Below are positions 17,069 to 26,215 of a stretch of 64,000 nt of DNA, piece by piece. The notes under the pieces were generated by a model. It ran no database searches. It worked only from the letters and a program-made list of their open reading frames with translations, and was not told the DNA's origin. The translations under genes and the position numbers were made by a program. This DNA is from JAIBJN01 sp963699495. GTDB taxonomy: Bacteria > Actinomycetota > Thermoleophilia > Gaiellales > Gaiellaceae. How positions within the stretch are numbered: position 1 is the stretch's first letter; each line of letters starts with the position of its first letter. The stretch lies in assembly GCA_963699495.1 (NCBI GenBank), contig CAVOUB010000005.1:372001-436000 (forward strand), read 5' to 3'.

Positions 17069-18196
17069 GTGCCCGTCGAGACGCGCGGCTTCTGCGACCC
17101 GGCCTTCGCAGCCGTCGGCGAGGCCTTCGCCCGGGGATTCGAGGAGCGGGGCGAGCTCGGCGCTGCTGTCGCCGTGCACCTGAACGGGCGGCTCGTCGTC
17201 GATCTCTGGGCGGGCCTCGCCGATCCGGCCGCCGAAATTCCCTGGGCGGAGGACACGATCGCGCATGCGTACTCCGTCTCGAAGCCGGTGGTGGCCACGT
17301 GCGCGCTCGTCCTGGTGGACCGCGGCGCGCTCGACCTCGACGCGCCGGTGGCGGAGTACTGGCCGGAGTTCGCGCAGGCCGGCAAGGAGAGGGCGCTGGT
17401 CCGCCACCTCCTCGCGCACCAGGCCGGGATACTCGTCCTCCGGGAGGCGCAACCTCGCGAGGCACTCTTCGACTGGGAGCGCCTCACGGAGCTGCTCGCG
17501 GCAGAGCCGCCGCTCTGGGAGCCCGGGACGAAGCACGGCGAGGCCGCGGGCTTCTACGGCCACCTCGTCGGAGAGGTCGTCCGCCGGGTGGACGGGCGGA
17601 GCCTCGGCCGCTTCCTCGCCGAGGAGCTCGCAGCTCCGTGGGACCTCGACTTCCACATCGGCCTCGGCCCTGAGGAGCAGATGCGCGCAGCCAGGCTGGT
17701 GGACCCCGGCGGGGCGTGGCGGCGGTCGATCGCAGAGGATCGCCGCAGGTGGCTGGAAGCCTCCCTCGACAACCCGCCCGGGATGCTCGACGTCGACGTC
17801 GTCAACTCGGAGGCGTACCGGGCCGCAGAGATCCCCGCAGTGAACGGCCACGGAACGGCCCGCTCGATCGCCCGTTTCTACGGAGGGCTTGCCGCCGGCG
17901 GGGAGCTCGACGGCGTGCGGCTCCTGGGCCCGGACACGGTGGAGGAGGCGCTGCGCCCGCAGGCAAGCGGCTGGGACGAGCTGCTCGAGGACGACGCGGT
18001 CTGGAGCCTGGGCTTCCGGGTCGACGGCGACGACGGCGGCTTCGGCCTCGGCGGTGTCGGCGGCTTCGCCGGCTACGGCATCCGCCGACCGGGCCTCGCG
18101 CTCGGCTTCGGCTACGTCACGTGCCGCCTTGGCGGCTACGAGCGCACCGAGGCCTGCGAGGACGCGCTCGAAGAGGCACTGCGCGGGCTCTCCTAG
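17069..18196 (+). CDS. Serine hydrolase, beta-lactamase/EstB family
   Basis: A 375-residue cytoplasmic protein of the class C beta-lactamase-like esterase family. The nucleophile motif is SVSK (in AYSVSKPVVATCALVLVDRG). Hydrophobic family motifs include VRHLLAHQAGI and the C-terminal GFGYVTCRL. A second motif, YGHLVGEVVRR, lies where the family has its catalytic Tyr. No signal peptide is seen, so it is more likely an esterase or peptidase than a resistance beta-lactamase. Start GTG 17069. Its 3' end overlaps the convergent SixA-like gene by 4 nt. Confidence 0.85.
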   Translation: MPVETRGFCDPAFAAVGEAFARGFEERGELGAAVAVHLNGRLVVDLWAGLADPAAEIPWAEDTIAHAYSVSKPVVATCALVLVDRGALDLDAPVAEYWPEFAQAGKERALVRHLLAHQAGILVLREAQPREALFDWERLTELLAAEPPLWEPGTKHGEAAGFYGHLVGEVVRRVDGRSLGRFLAEELAAPWDLDFHIGLGPEEQMRAARLVDPGGAWRRSIAEDRRRWLEASLDNPPGMLDVDVVNSEAYRAAEIPAVNGHGTARSIARFYGGLAAGGELDGVRLLGPDTVEEALRPQASGWDELLEDDAVWSLGFRVDGDDGGFGLGGVGGFAGYGIRRPGLALGFGYVTCRLGGYERTEACEDALEEALRGLS

Positions 18197-18690
18197 GGAT
18201 CGAGCTCCCGTGGCACGACGAAGCCCTCGAGCTCCGCGCCGCCCTCGTCCAGCTCCGCCCAGGTCGTGGAGAACGCCAGGCTCGCCAGCGCCCCGGTGGG
18301 AAAGCGGTCGAGGACGTCGCCGCGGTCCGTGAGAAAGAGCGCCAGCTCGTGCAGTGTGGGGTTGTGCCCGATCACCAGCGCCGACGACACCGCCTCGTCG
18401 ACCTCGCGCACGCGCGCGAGGACCTCGGGCATCCCCGCGCCGTACAGACTGTCCTCGAGCTCGATCTCGAGGTCTTCTTCGAGGACGGGCAGGAGAGCCG
18501 CCAGCGTCTCGCGGGTGCGTAGCGCGGTGGAGCAGAGGACGAGCTGGGGCGCGATCCCCTCGCGGCGCAGGTGCTCGGCGATCCTCGCGGCGGCCTTCTG
18601 CCCGCGGGGAGCAAGCGGCCGGTCGTAGTCGGCCAGGCCGGGGTCGTCCCAGCTCGATTTCGCGTGCCGGAGCAGGTGAAGGCGCCTCAT
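18193..18690 (-). CDS. SixA-like histidine phosphatase
   Basis: A 165-residue phosphoglycerate-mutase-superfamily protein. The active-site motif LLRHAKSSWDD starts at residue 6, followed by the second motif STALRTRETL and the distal histidine in ALVIGHNPTLHEL. SixA removes phosphate from phosphohistidine in phosphorelay proteins; a large hybrid histidine kinase is encoded divergently 75 nt away, which fits such a role but does not prove it. The length is as expected for SixA. ATG 18690 is the family start. Confidence 0.85.
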   Translation of the reverse strand: MRRLHLLRHAKSSWDDPGLADYDRPLAPRGQKAAARIAEHLRREGIAPQLVLCSTALRTRETLAALLPVLEEDLEIELEDSLYGAGMPEVLARVREVDEAVSSALVIGHNPTLHELALFLTDRGDVLDRFPTGALASLAFSTTWAELDEGGAELEGFVVPRELDP

Positions 18691-18765
18691 CGGCCACAAT
18701 TCTCCCCTGGAAGACCTACGATTGCCGGGAAGGAGACAGGCCCTGCCAGCCCGAACTCCCGATCC

Positions 18766-21486
18766 GTGCCCGACTTGGCCGGCCTGAAGGAGGCCGCCGT
18801 CCGCCCTTCGACGCGCGTCCGCCGCTCCCTCGCCATCGTCCTCGGCGTCCTTCTCGAGGGGCTCGTCACGCTGCTCGGCGACTGGCATGACCGCTACCCG
18901 GGGGTCGCCGTGGCCGCCGGGCTCCTGATCGCAGCCGGGGCCGGCGCCCTGGGCGGGATCTGGAGCGGGCTCGCGGTCGCGGGCGCGGGCTGGACCCTCC
19001 ACTTCTTCTTCGTCGCCGACCAGGCGCTTCGCGCGCTGATCGCGCTGCCGGCGTGGCTCGCCGTCGGCGCGCTCGCCGGCTGGCTCGCCACGGGCCGGCG
19101 CCAGACCTCGCGAGAGCGCAGCCTGGTCTTCGGCGAGCTCGGCGCCGTCCGCGACTCGGCCTCCGAGGCGATCATCGGCATCGACCTCGAAGGGACGATC
19201 GTCAGCTGGAGCGCCGGCGCGGAGGCGACGTACGGCTACCCGCCCGAGGAGGCCGTCGGCCGGCCGATCTCGCTGCTCGCGCCGGAGACCGACAGCGACG
19301 AGTCGATGCGCCCGGCCGTCGCCGCGCAGCTCGGCCAGCGCTTCGACGTCCCCAGCACCGTCCACCGCCACAAGGACGGCGACGACCTCGCGGTCTCGCT
19401 CACCGTCGCGCCGATCCCGAACGAAGACGGCGGGCCCACCGGCGCCGTCGTGATCACGCGCGACATCGGCGAGCCCCAGCGCGCCGAGGCCCGGCAGCGA
19501 GAGAGCGAGGCGAAGTACCGCGCGCTCACCGAGCAGCTGCCGACGATCACCTACGTCCACCCCCTCGGCGAGCGCGGAACGCCCCTCTACGTGAGCCCCC
19601 AGGTCTTCGCTGTGCTCGGCTACTCGGCGGACGAGTGGCTCGCCAAGCCGAATCTCTTCTTCCAGCTCGTCCACCAGGAGGACCGCGAGCGGGTCACGGC
19701 GGAGATCGCAGCAGCCGCCACCGGCGCACGGCCGCTGCGGTGCGAGTACCGGATGCTCTCACGGGACGGGCGGGTCGTTTGGGTACACGACCAGGCCGTG
19801 ACCGTGCGCGACGACGACGGCCGCCCCCTCTACATCCAGGGCTTCCTCCTCGACGTGAGCGAGCGCAGGCACGCCGGCGAGGAGCGGGAGCGCCTGCTCG
19901 CCGCAGAGCGGGCGGCCGCCTCGGAGGCCCTCGACCGGCAGCGGAAGCTCGACGTCCTCGCGCGAGCGGGAGAGATCCTCGGCTCGTCGCCCAACTACCA
20001 GGCCGCCTTGCGGCGCGTCGCCGACCTGGCCGTGCGGGAGCTGGCCGACTGGTGCCTCGTCGACCTGCTGGACGACGACGGGACGGGGACTCGCCTGGCC
20101 GCCGTGCACGCCGGGCCCGGAATGCCGCCGGGGCCGGTGCCGGGGCCCGTGCCCGAGCCGGAGATACTCGAGGTGGCGAACCGCGGCCGGCCCGAGCTCT
20201 CCGAGTCACGCATGTGCGTGCCCTTGCGCACCCGCGGCCGCACGCTCGGCGCCCTCACGCTGCTGACGCGCGCGCCCGGGCGCTCGTACGGCGCGGACGA
20301 CATCGCCGTCGCGCAGGATCTCGCCGGCATGGCCGCGCTGGCGATCGACAACGCACGCCTCACGCGCGAGGTGGAGGAGTCCGCGGACGCAGCCCGGGTC
20401 CTCACCTACGTCGCCGACGGCGTCGTCCTCGTCGACCAGACCGGGACGATTCGTCTCTGGAATCCGGCCGCAGAGGCGATCGCGGGCCTCACCCGCGACG
20501 AGGTGCTCGGCCGCGCCGCCGGTGACGCGATCGCCAGCTGGAAGGGGATCGCAGACCGGATCCCGGTCGGAACGGCCACCGAGCCGGTGCAGCCCGAGAC
20601 CTTTCCGCTGGAGACGGCGCACGGCGAGCGCTGGGTCTCCATCTCCGGCGTCGACTTCTTCGGCGGCATCGTCTACGCCTTCCGCGACGTGACCGACGCG
20701 CGGCGGCTCGAGGAGCTGAAGGCCGACTTCGTCGCCACCGCCTCCCACGAGCTTCGCACGCCGCTGGCCGCCGTCTACGGCGCCGCCCAGACGCTGCGCC
20801 GGCACGACTTCGCGCTCGACGAGGCCGGACGCAACCGCTTCGTCTCGCTCATCGTCGACGAGTCCGAGCGCCTGAACCGGATCGTCAACGAGATCCTCCT
20901 GGCCAACCAGCTCGACGCCGGCCGGCTCGACCTCGTGGACGAGCCCTTCGACGCCGGCGACCTCGTCCACCGCGCCGTCGAGTCCGCGCGGGAGCACGGG
21001 CCGCCCGGGATCCGCTTCGAGACGATCGTCTCCGACCCATCCCCGTCGGTGGCGGCCGACCGCGACCGCGTGCGCCAGGTGCTCGTCAACCTCGTGGAGA
21101 ACGCGATCAAGTACTCGCCTGACGGAGGCCTCATCCAGGTGGGCGTGCAGTCCGCCGAGGGCGTCGTCTGCTTCCACGTCCGCGACGAGGGCCTCGGCAT
21201 CCCGGCCGGCGAGCAGGCGCGGATCTTCGAGAAGTTCTACCGCCTCGACCCCGAGATGACCCGCGGGATCGGCGGCACCGGCCTCGGTCTCTACATCTGC
21301 AGCGAGCTGCTCGAGCGCATGGACGGCCGCATCTGGGTGGAGTCGCAGGAGGGAGTCGGCTCGACCTTCTCCTTCGAGCTCCCGGCGGCCGATGCAACCG
21401 CGGCCCGCCCCGGCGTCGGCGAGCCCCGCGAGCTGACCGACGCGCTGCGCCCTTCGGGGCCCGGCCCGATCGCCGGCCCCGGCTAG
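18766..21486 (+). CDS. Membrane sensor histidine kinase with PAS-PAS-GAF-PAS domains
   Basis: About 906 residues. Residues 1-105 hold DUF4118-like membrane helices (AIVLGVLLEGLVTLLGDW and following). Then come PAS1 (about 125-240, IGIDLEGTIVSWSAGAE), PAS2 (about 255-370, with a VSPQVFAVLGYSADEW core), GAF (about 400-545) and PAS3 (about 550-650, VLVDQTGTIRLWNPAAE). HisKA carries the phospho-acceptor His661 in TASHELRTPLAAV. The ATPase has N box LVENAIKYSPDGG, G1 DEGLGIP and G2 GTGLGLYI. No response regulator is adjacent. GTG 18766 begins just before the first membrane segment; there is no nearby ribosome binding site. The signal is unknown. Confidence 0.9.
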   Translation: MPDLAGLKEAAVRPSTRVRRSLAIVLGVLLEGLVTLLGDWHDRYPGVAVAAGLLIAAGAGALGGIWSGLAVAGAGWTLHFFFVADQALRALIALPAWLAVGALAGWLATGRRQTSRERSLVFGELGAVRDSASEAIIGIDLEGTIVSWSAGAEATYGYPPEEAVGRPISLLAPETDSDESMRPAVAAQLGQRFDVPSTVHRHKDGDDLAVSLTVAPIPNEDGGPTGAVVITRDIGEPQRAEARQRESEAKYRALTEQLPTITYVHPLGERGTPLYVSPQVFAVLGYSADEWLAKPNLFFQLVHQEDRERVTAEIAAAATGARPLRCEYRMLSRDGRVVWVHDQAVTVRDDDGRPLYIQGFLLDVSERRHAGEERERLLAAERAAASEALDRQRKLDVLARAGEILGSSPNYQAALRRVADLAVRELADWCLVDLLDDDGTGTRLAAVHAGPGMPPGPVPGPVPEPEILEVANRGRPELSESRMCVPLRTRGRTLGALTLLTRAPGRSYGADDIAVAQDLAGMAALAIDNARLTREVEESADAARVLTYVADGVVLVDQTGTIRLWNPAAEAIAGLTRDEVLGRAAGDAIASWKGIADRIPVGTATEPVQPETFPLETAHGERWVSISGVDFFGGIVYAFRDVTDARRLEELKADFVATASHELRTPLAAVYGAAQTLRRHDFALDEAGRNRFVSLIVDESERLNRIVNEILLANQLDAGRLDLVDEPFDAGDLVHRAVESAREHGPPGIRFETIVSDPSPSVAADRDRVRQVLVNLVENAIKYSPDGGLIQVGVQSAEGVVCFHVRDEGLGIPAGEQARIFEKFYRLDPEMTRGIGGTGLGLYICSELLERMDGRIWVESQEGVGSTFSFELPAADATAARPGVGEPRELTDALRPSGPGPIAGPG

Positions 21487-22199
21487 CCGCTCGCGTCCCG
21501 GGCCCGCAGGGCGCGCAGCTCCGCGAGCTCGCGCTCGGTCGGCGGCTCCGTCACCTCGAGCGGCTCGCGGACGCGCAGCGGCCAGCCGGTCGCCTCCAGC
21601 ACCTGCTCGACCTCGACGCCGGAATGGATCGCAGTGAGCTCCAGCTCGCCGTCCTCTCCCGGGCGCAGGACGCCCAGATCCGTGATCACGGTGAAGGCGT
21701 CACCACCCCGGCCGAGCGACGTGACGAAGTCGAGGCGCTCGACGAACGCGCGCGACGAATGGCGAAGGAGCACGATCACCGACTTCGCGGCCGCGGCGAT
21801 CTCCGGCGCGCCGCCTGCCCCGGGGAGGCGGACCTTCGGGTGGTCGTAGGGCCCGATCACGGTCGTGTTGATGTTCCCGTGCTTGTCGATCTGCGCCGCC
21901 CCGAGGAAGCCGACGTCGATGCGCCCGCCGCCGATCCAGTAGCTGAACATCTCGGGCACGGACACGAGCTCGTCGGCGGTCGCCGCCAGGTCGTCGTCTC
22001 CGATCGAGAGCGGAAGCCGCAGCGGCCTGGCGCCGATCGCCCCGGACTCGTAGACGAGCACGCAGTCGGGGGCGTGCAGCCGGCGGGCGAGGTTCGCGGC
22101 GGCGTTCGGCGGCCCGACTCCGACGAGGCAGACCTGGCCGTCGGCCAGCTCGCGCGCCGCGTGGACGGTCATCACCTCCTCCGGCGTCGGGGCCGTCAC
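21483..22199 (-). CDS. CoA-transferase family protein, beta subunit (IpdB/GctB-like)
   Basis: A 238-residue subunit of a class I CoA-transferase-type enzyme. The fold mark GQVCLVGVGPPNAAANLARR, the VYESGAIG stretch where the catalytic-Glu region lies in true transferases, and GAAQIDKHGNINTTVIG identify the family. It overlaps the alpha-subunit gene by GTGA, so the two are coupled. It resembles the IpdB side of the ring-opening hydrolase IpdAB as well as glutaconate CoA-transferases; sequence alone does not settle the substrate. Its stop overlaps the kinase stop by 4 nt. Confidence 0.85.
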   Translation of the reverse strand: MTAPTPEEVMTVHAARELADGQVCLVGVGPPNAAANLARRLHAPDCVLVYESGAIGARPLRLPLSIGDDDLAATADELVSVPEMFSYWIGGGRIDVGFLGAAQIDKHGNINTTVIGPYDHPKVRLPGAGGAPEIAAAAKSVIVLLRHSSRAFVERLDFVTSLGRGGDAFTVITDLGVLRPGEDGELELTAIHSGVEVEQVLEATGWPLRVREPLEVTEPPTERELAELRALRARDASG

Positions 22200-23017
22200 C
22201 GGCGCTCCAGGACGTTTTCCCGCATCCAGGCGGCGAAGCGGTCGCGGTCGCGCGAGATCTCGTCCCACTCGGCGTAGAAGGCGTTGTCGCGCACCGAGTA
22301 GCCCGCCGCGTACGAAGGCCAGGCACCGCCGGGGACGACGACGATTGCATCGAGCACCCAGGCGGGAAGGAAGACCGCGTGCGGTCGCGGCTCGAGCTCG
22401 TCGACCACCTCTTCCACGGTCACGATCGCGCGCCCGGCGGCGAGCACCGCCTCCTTCTGCACGCCGGCGATGCCCCAGAGCAGCACGTTGCCGCGCCGGT
22501 CGGCGTGCTGCGCGTGGATGATCGCGACGTCGGGGTTCAGCGCCCGGACGGCCATGACTCGCTCGCCGGTGAACGGGCTCTCGACCGGCGCGATCGAGTC
22601 GTTCTGCGCCAGGAGGTCGGTGCCCTCGTATCCCCGCAGGACTCCGAAAGGCAGGTGGGCGGCGCCTGCCGCATAGGCTGCAGCCAGTCCGGCGTGCGAA
22701 TGCTCGACGACCGCAAGCTCGCGCGGCCAGCCGTGCTCGACGGCGTCGCGGAACCGGTGCAGGGAGCCGACTCCAGGGTTGCCGCCGTAGGAGAAGGTCA
22801 GCTGCCTGGCGCAGCCCATCCCGATCAGCTGGTCGTAGATGACGTCGGGCGTCATCCGGACGAGCGACAGCTCCGTTCGGCCCTGCCGGATGACCTCGTG
22901 CCCGGCCGCGAAAGGGACGAGGTGCGTGAAGCCCTCGAGGGCGACGAGGTCGCCGTCGTGGACGTGCTCGGCGACCGCGTCCGCGAGCGGCTTGACCGTC
23001 GCAGGGGCCCGGCTCAC
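22196..23017 (-). CDS. CoA-transferase family protein, alpha subunit (IpdA/GctA-like)
   Basis: A 273-residue partner subunit. It starts with VKPLADAVAEHVHDGDLVAL and the family motif EGFTHLVPFAAGHEVIRQG, followed by LVRMTPDVIYDQLIGMG and YGGNPGVGSLHRFRDAVEHG, all close to IpdA/GctA proteins. Together with the beta subunit it should bind or transfer CoA esters, perhaps in degradation of a cyclic or dicarboxylic substrate. Start GTG 23017 overlaps the stop of a 50-residue upstream reading frame (GTGA) and its own stop overlaps the beta gene. Confidence 0.87.
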   Translation of the reverse strand: MSRAPATVKPLADAVAEHVHDGDLVALEGFTHLVPFAAGHEVIRQGRTELSLVRMTPDVIYDQLIGMGCARQLTFSYGGNPGVGSLHRFRDAVEHGWPRELAVVEHSHAGLAAAYAAGAAHLPFGVLRGYEGTDLLAQNDSIAPVESPFTGERVMAVRALNPDVAIIHAQHADRRGNVLLWGIAGVQKEAVLAAGRAIVTVEEVVDELEPRPHAVFLPAWVLDAIVVVPGGAWPSYAAGYSVRDNAFYAEWDEISRDRDRFAAWMRENVLERR

Positions 23018-23166
23018 GAGAGGCGGTTGGTCGTGCCGAGGCCGCAGTCGGTTCCGGCGATGTCGGCGAAGCGAAGGATCCGCTCGGCGGCGAAGGCCTG
23101 GTCCACCGCCCGCTCCGGTCGGGGCAGGCGCCCGGCGTGGGTGGTGAAAATGCGATCGAACGCCAT
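23014..23166 (-). pseudogene. 50-codon remnant joining both ends of a methionine-synthase-like (COG0620) protein
   Basis: The 50-residue reading frame runs MAFDRIFTTHAGRLPRPERA and then AERILRFADIAGTDCGLGTT. The first part matches the usual N-terminus of vitamin-B12-independent methionine synthase II-like proteins (ILTTHxGSLPRP). The second matches their C-terminal ERIxxFADxxGTDCGFGT motif. The roughly 300 residues normally between them are absent, so this looks like a clean in-frame internal deletion. It overlaps the CoA-transferase alpha start by GTGA. It may still be translated as a leader. Confidence 0.65.
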
Positions 23167-23324
23167 GTGCAGGGCCGCTAGTCCTCGGCGGCGAGGACCA
23201 TACGGCTTGACCGCGGACACGGCGTAGACGAGGGCCACCGAGCCTACGCCCGTGATCACCGCGATCCAGGTTTGAGCTGGAGCGACACTAGACGTCGATT
23301 GCGGACGGAAAATGGCGTCGGAGA

Positions 23325-24143
23325 CTAGACCTCGACGCCGTACGCCTCGGTGAAGGCCTCCTCCGCGTAGGCGAGCGAGGCGTAGGCGAAGCCGCCCTGG
23401 CCCCAGTCGGTCCCCCAGCTGTTGCGGACGATGAAACGCCCGGGCCGGTAGCCGACGAGCGCCACCGCGTGGCCGCCTCGGGCCGTGTCCGGCTTGTATT
23501 CGTCCATGTTCCCGCCGGTGGCCGACGCGTGGTCCCACGTGCTGTCGACGCTGAGCCTGGTCAGGATCGGGCCTTTCGTGGCGAGCCACGTGCGCCAGTT
23601 CGTCGTGTTCGTGCCGAGGTTGAAGTAGGCCAGGATCTTGAGCTGGGACGCGGTCGCGTAGAACGTGTTCGACTGGCCCGGGTAGAGCTTCCCGGTGGCG
23701 AACGGGAGCACCGAGTCGCGGACGACGCCGAACTTGCGCGCGATGTCGAGGGCCGACTTGAGGCTCGTCCCCTCGGTCTCGATGAACGTGGTCGGCCGCG
23801 TGATGAACTGGTCCGTTTCCTTGGAGGCCATCCAGACGAAGCGCGGCGACAGCAGGTCCGCCTGGGCGATCCGCCCGGCCTTCACGAAGTGCCAGCGGAG
23901 CACCGAGTCGGCGGTCGCCCAGCCGACACAGGAACCGGTCGAGCCCTGGTCGGCGATCTTCCACCACGACGAGCGCAGGTCCTTCGACGAAGGGACGGCG
24001 GGCGCCGCCGCGACCATGTCGGCCTCCTGGGCCGTCTCGAACGTCCAGTCCTCGTCGGTCTTCGGCGACGGCTTGACGTTGAGGATCCGCTTCGGCTGGC
24101 GCTTGGCCGGCTTCCGCCTCGTGGTCTTTCGTGGTCTGGCCAC
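23325..24143 (-). CDS. Papain-like (C1 family) cysteine peptidase
   Basis: A 272-residue protein with a complete papain-type active site: oxyanion Gln66 and nucleophile Cys72 in QGSTGSCVGWATAD, His in GGHAVALVGY, and Asn in RNSWGTDWGQGGFAY. The N-terminus is strongly basic (ARPRKTTRRKPAKRQPKR) with no signal peptide and no recognisable inhibitory propeptide; DEDWTFETAQEAD links it to the catalytic domain. Start GTG 24143 has GAGGAGG 6 nt upstream. C1 peptidases are uncommon in actinobacteria, and the basic tail might bind nucleic acid or cell wall. Target unknown. Confidence 0.88.
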   Translation of the reverse strand: MARPRKTTRRKPAKRQPKRILNVKPSPKTDEDWTFETAQEADMVAAAPAVPSSKDLRSSWWKIADQGSTGSCVGWATADSVLRWHFVKAGRIAQADLLSPRFVWMASKETDQFITRPTTFIETEGTSLKSALDIARKFGVVRDSVLPFATGKLYPGQSNTFYATASQLKILAYFNLGTNTTNWRTWLATKGPILTRLSVDSTWDHASATGGNMDEYKPDTARGGHAVALVGYRPGRFIVRNSWGTDWGQGGFAYASLAYAEEAFTEAYGVEV

Positions 24144-24210
24144 TGGGCACCTCCTCGAGCGGTGAATGTGAGCGCGGCGCCGAGTCTAGACCTCGCGTAG
24201 CCTCCTCGCG

Positions 24211-25386
24211 TTGCGCCGCCTGCTGGTCTACGCCGCCGTGCTCGTCCTCGGAGCCCTCTCGCTTCGCCTCGCGGTCGTCCCGGCCGAGGTCTGCCCTCCG
24301 GTCGACCCTGCGGCGGTGCGGGCCTCCGTGGCCGAGGCCGCCGGCTGGCTCGAGCGCGGGGAGCGACCCGACGGCCGCTACACCTACGGCTACGACCGGA
24401 AGCTCGACGCCGTCTCCGCCGACTACAACATCACGCGCCACGCGGGCGTGATGATGGGCCTCTACCGGCTCGCCGGGGCGACCGGCGACCAGAAGGCCCT
24501 CGCGGGGGCCGAGCACGGGCTCCCGTTCGTGCATGCGAACCTCTTCCGGCACGGGAACTGGACGGCGTTCACGGAGCCGGGACAGGACCCGCGGCTCGGC
24601 GCGAGCGCGCTCCTGGCGATCGCGCTCATCCACCGCCGCCTGGCCACCGGAGACGAGAGCGAGGACGATCTGATTCGCGGGCTCGCCCGCTTCCTCGTCG
24701 CCCAGCAGCAGCCCGACGGCAGCGTCCTGGGGCGCTGGAGCACCGCGACCGGGAGCGCCGTCCCCGGCGAGTACGCCACCTTCGGAACCGGCCAGGCGCT
24801 CTGGACGTTCGCGCTCCTCGACAAGCTCTTCCCGAGCGAGGGCTGGGGCGAGCCTGCCCGGCGGCTCGCGCGCTACGTGGCCACCCGCCGCGACGACGTC
24901 GAGGGCTACACGCTCACCTTCCCGGACCACTGGGCGGCCTACGCGCTCGCGGAGCTCGGACCCGACCGGCTGGGCGAGCCGGAGATCGCCTACGCGCGCG
25001 ACCTCGCAGGCATCTTCGGCCTCAACTCCCGACTCGAGTCACAGAGCGGGCAGGGCGGCATCAACCGCCTGCTGCGCGGCGAGCCCGCCTCCGGCGCGGG
25101 CCTCGGCACTCTGACCGAGGGACTGGCGGCGCTCTGGCGGTTGAGCGTCGCCGATCCCCGGCTCGCCGGCCTGACGACGAATCTCTCCGCACGCCTTCGC
25201 TGCACCGCCGGACGGACGGTCGAGCGCCAGATCGACCCGGTCGAGGCGGAAGAGGCCCCGCGCCCGTTGCTCGCCCGCGGCGCCTGGTTCACCGAGGGCG
25301 GTTACACGCAGATGGACCACCAGCGCCACCCTCTCTCCGGGCTGCTCGCGACGCTACCCGTGCTCGAGGCGGAGCGCGAGCGATGA
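24211..25386 (+). CDS. Hypothetical exported protein, alpha/alpha-barrel type
   Basis: 391 residues. An N-terminal anchor (LLVYAAVLVLGALSLRLAVV) is followed by repeated helical pairs: AAGWLERGERPDGRYTYGYD, RHAGVMMGLYRLAGATGD, GLARFLVAQQQPDGSVLG and GTGQALWTFALLDKLFP. The pattern of tandem helix hairpins with PDG turns resembles six-hairpin glycosidase or terpenoid-cyclase-like toroids. I do not recognise the exact family. TTG 24211 lies 7 nt after TAGCCT, fitting a leaderless start. The next gene overlaps it by ATGA. Confidence 0.7.
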   Translation: MRRLLVYAAVLVLGALSLRLAVVPAEVCPPVDPAAVRASVAEAAGWLERGERPDGRYTYGYDRKLDAVSADYNITRHAGVMMGLYRLAGATGDQKALAGAEHGLPFVHANLFRHGNWTAFTEPGQDPRLGASALLAIALIHRRLATGDESEDDLIRGLARFLVAQQQPDGSVLGRWSTATGSAVPGEYATFGTGQALWTFALLDKLFPSEGWGEPARRLARYVATRRDDVEGYTLTFPDHWAAYALAELGPDRLGEPEIAYARDLAGIFGLNSRLESQSGQGGINRLLRGEPASGAGLGTLTEGLAALWRLSVADPRLAGLTTNLSARLRCTAGRTVERQIDPVEAEEAPRPLLARGAWFTEGGYTQMDHQRHPLSGLLATLPVLEAERER

Positions 25387-25919
25387 GCTTCGCCTTCCTG
25401 CTCTTCGCCCTCGCGGCGTCGGTGAACCCGTGCCGCGTGCGGCTCGTCCTCCCCGAACGGCGGGCGGCGGTCGCGCTCGGGGCGCTCCTCGCGCTGGGCA
25501 CCGCCGCCGCCGTAGCGGCGGTCGGGGGCGCCTTTCTGGACGCCATCGACGTCTCCCCCGAGACCTTCAGGCTCGCGGCCGCGGTCGTCCTGGCGATCGA
25601 GGGCGCCCGCGCGCTCGTGCTCGCGCGACCGGCTGCCGAGCCCGAGCTGGGCGGGCTCGCGGCGGCGCTCGTCCCGGTGGCGTTTCCCCTCCTCCTGACG
25701 CCGGGCGTGGTCGCGCTGGCGCTGGCGGCCGGAGGCGACGGGATCGCAGCCGAGGCCGTCGGAGCGCTCGGGGCGGTCTTCGCCCTCGTCCTCCTGACGA
25801 GCTCGATCCCGCGCGGGGAGCGGAACGACGCGCTGCTCGCGGCAGGCGGCCGGCTGCTCGGAGCGGCCGAGATCGCCGCGGGCATCGCGCTGGCGGTCGA
25901 CTCGCTGCACGACGTCTAG
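25383..25919 (+). CDS. Small integral membrane protein
   Basis: 178 residues with about five hydrophobic helices. The first helix FAFLLFALAASVNPCRVRL has an N-P-C/R motif like those of MarC/LysE-type membrane proteins. Further helices are AAVALGALLALGTAAAVAAV and LVPVAFPLLLTPGVVALALA. It is coupled by ATGA to the preceding helical-barrel gene and probably acts with it. Exact function unknown. Confidence 0.7.
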   Translation: MSFAFLLFALAASVNPCRVRLVLPERRAAVALGALLALGTAAAVAAVGGAFLDAIDVSPETFRLAAAVVLAIEGARALVLARPAAEPELGGLAAALVPVAFPLLLTPGVVALALAAGGDGIAAEAVGALGAVFALVLLTSSIPRGERNDALLAAGGRLLGAAEIAAGIALAVDSLHDV

Positions 25920-25960
25920 GCGCCGGCTGCCCCCAGGCATACGTTGCCAATAGTCGTCGT

Positions 25961-26203
25961 CCTCTATGTCGTCACCTACGGCCTTCTCGTGAAGTGCCTC
26001 AACGCGACGCTCCTGATGCAGACTGCGACCCACACCACGCTCGTGGGCCAAGCGCTCGTCAACGGCGTCCGACGAACTATCGGATCGACGCCGACGACCT
26101 GGGACATCCCGGCCGTAACCACGACGTCTTTGAGCTCCAGACGGACAGCGGCTTCCACGCCGAAGGCGTGCTCGAAGTGGGCGAGATCAAGATCTTCGAC
26201 TGA
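25961..26203 (+). pseudogene. Frameshifted C-terminal fragment of a secreted post-COAP-like protein
   Basis: No intact gene lies between 25920 and 26313. One frame encodes VKCLNATLLMQTATHTTLVG and ALVNGVR; after a one-base loss near 26078 another frame continues TNYRIDADDLGHPGRNHDVF and ends in GVLEVGEIKIFD. Joined, this resembles the C-terminal domain of secreted actinobacterial proteins with anchor-like repeats. The N-terminal part is absent. A good terminator follows, as expected for the end of a former gene. Confidence 0.45.
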
Positions 26204-26215
26204 CGTCTCCTCCCT

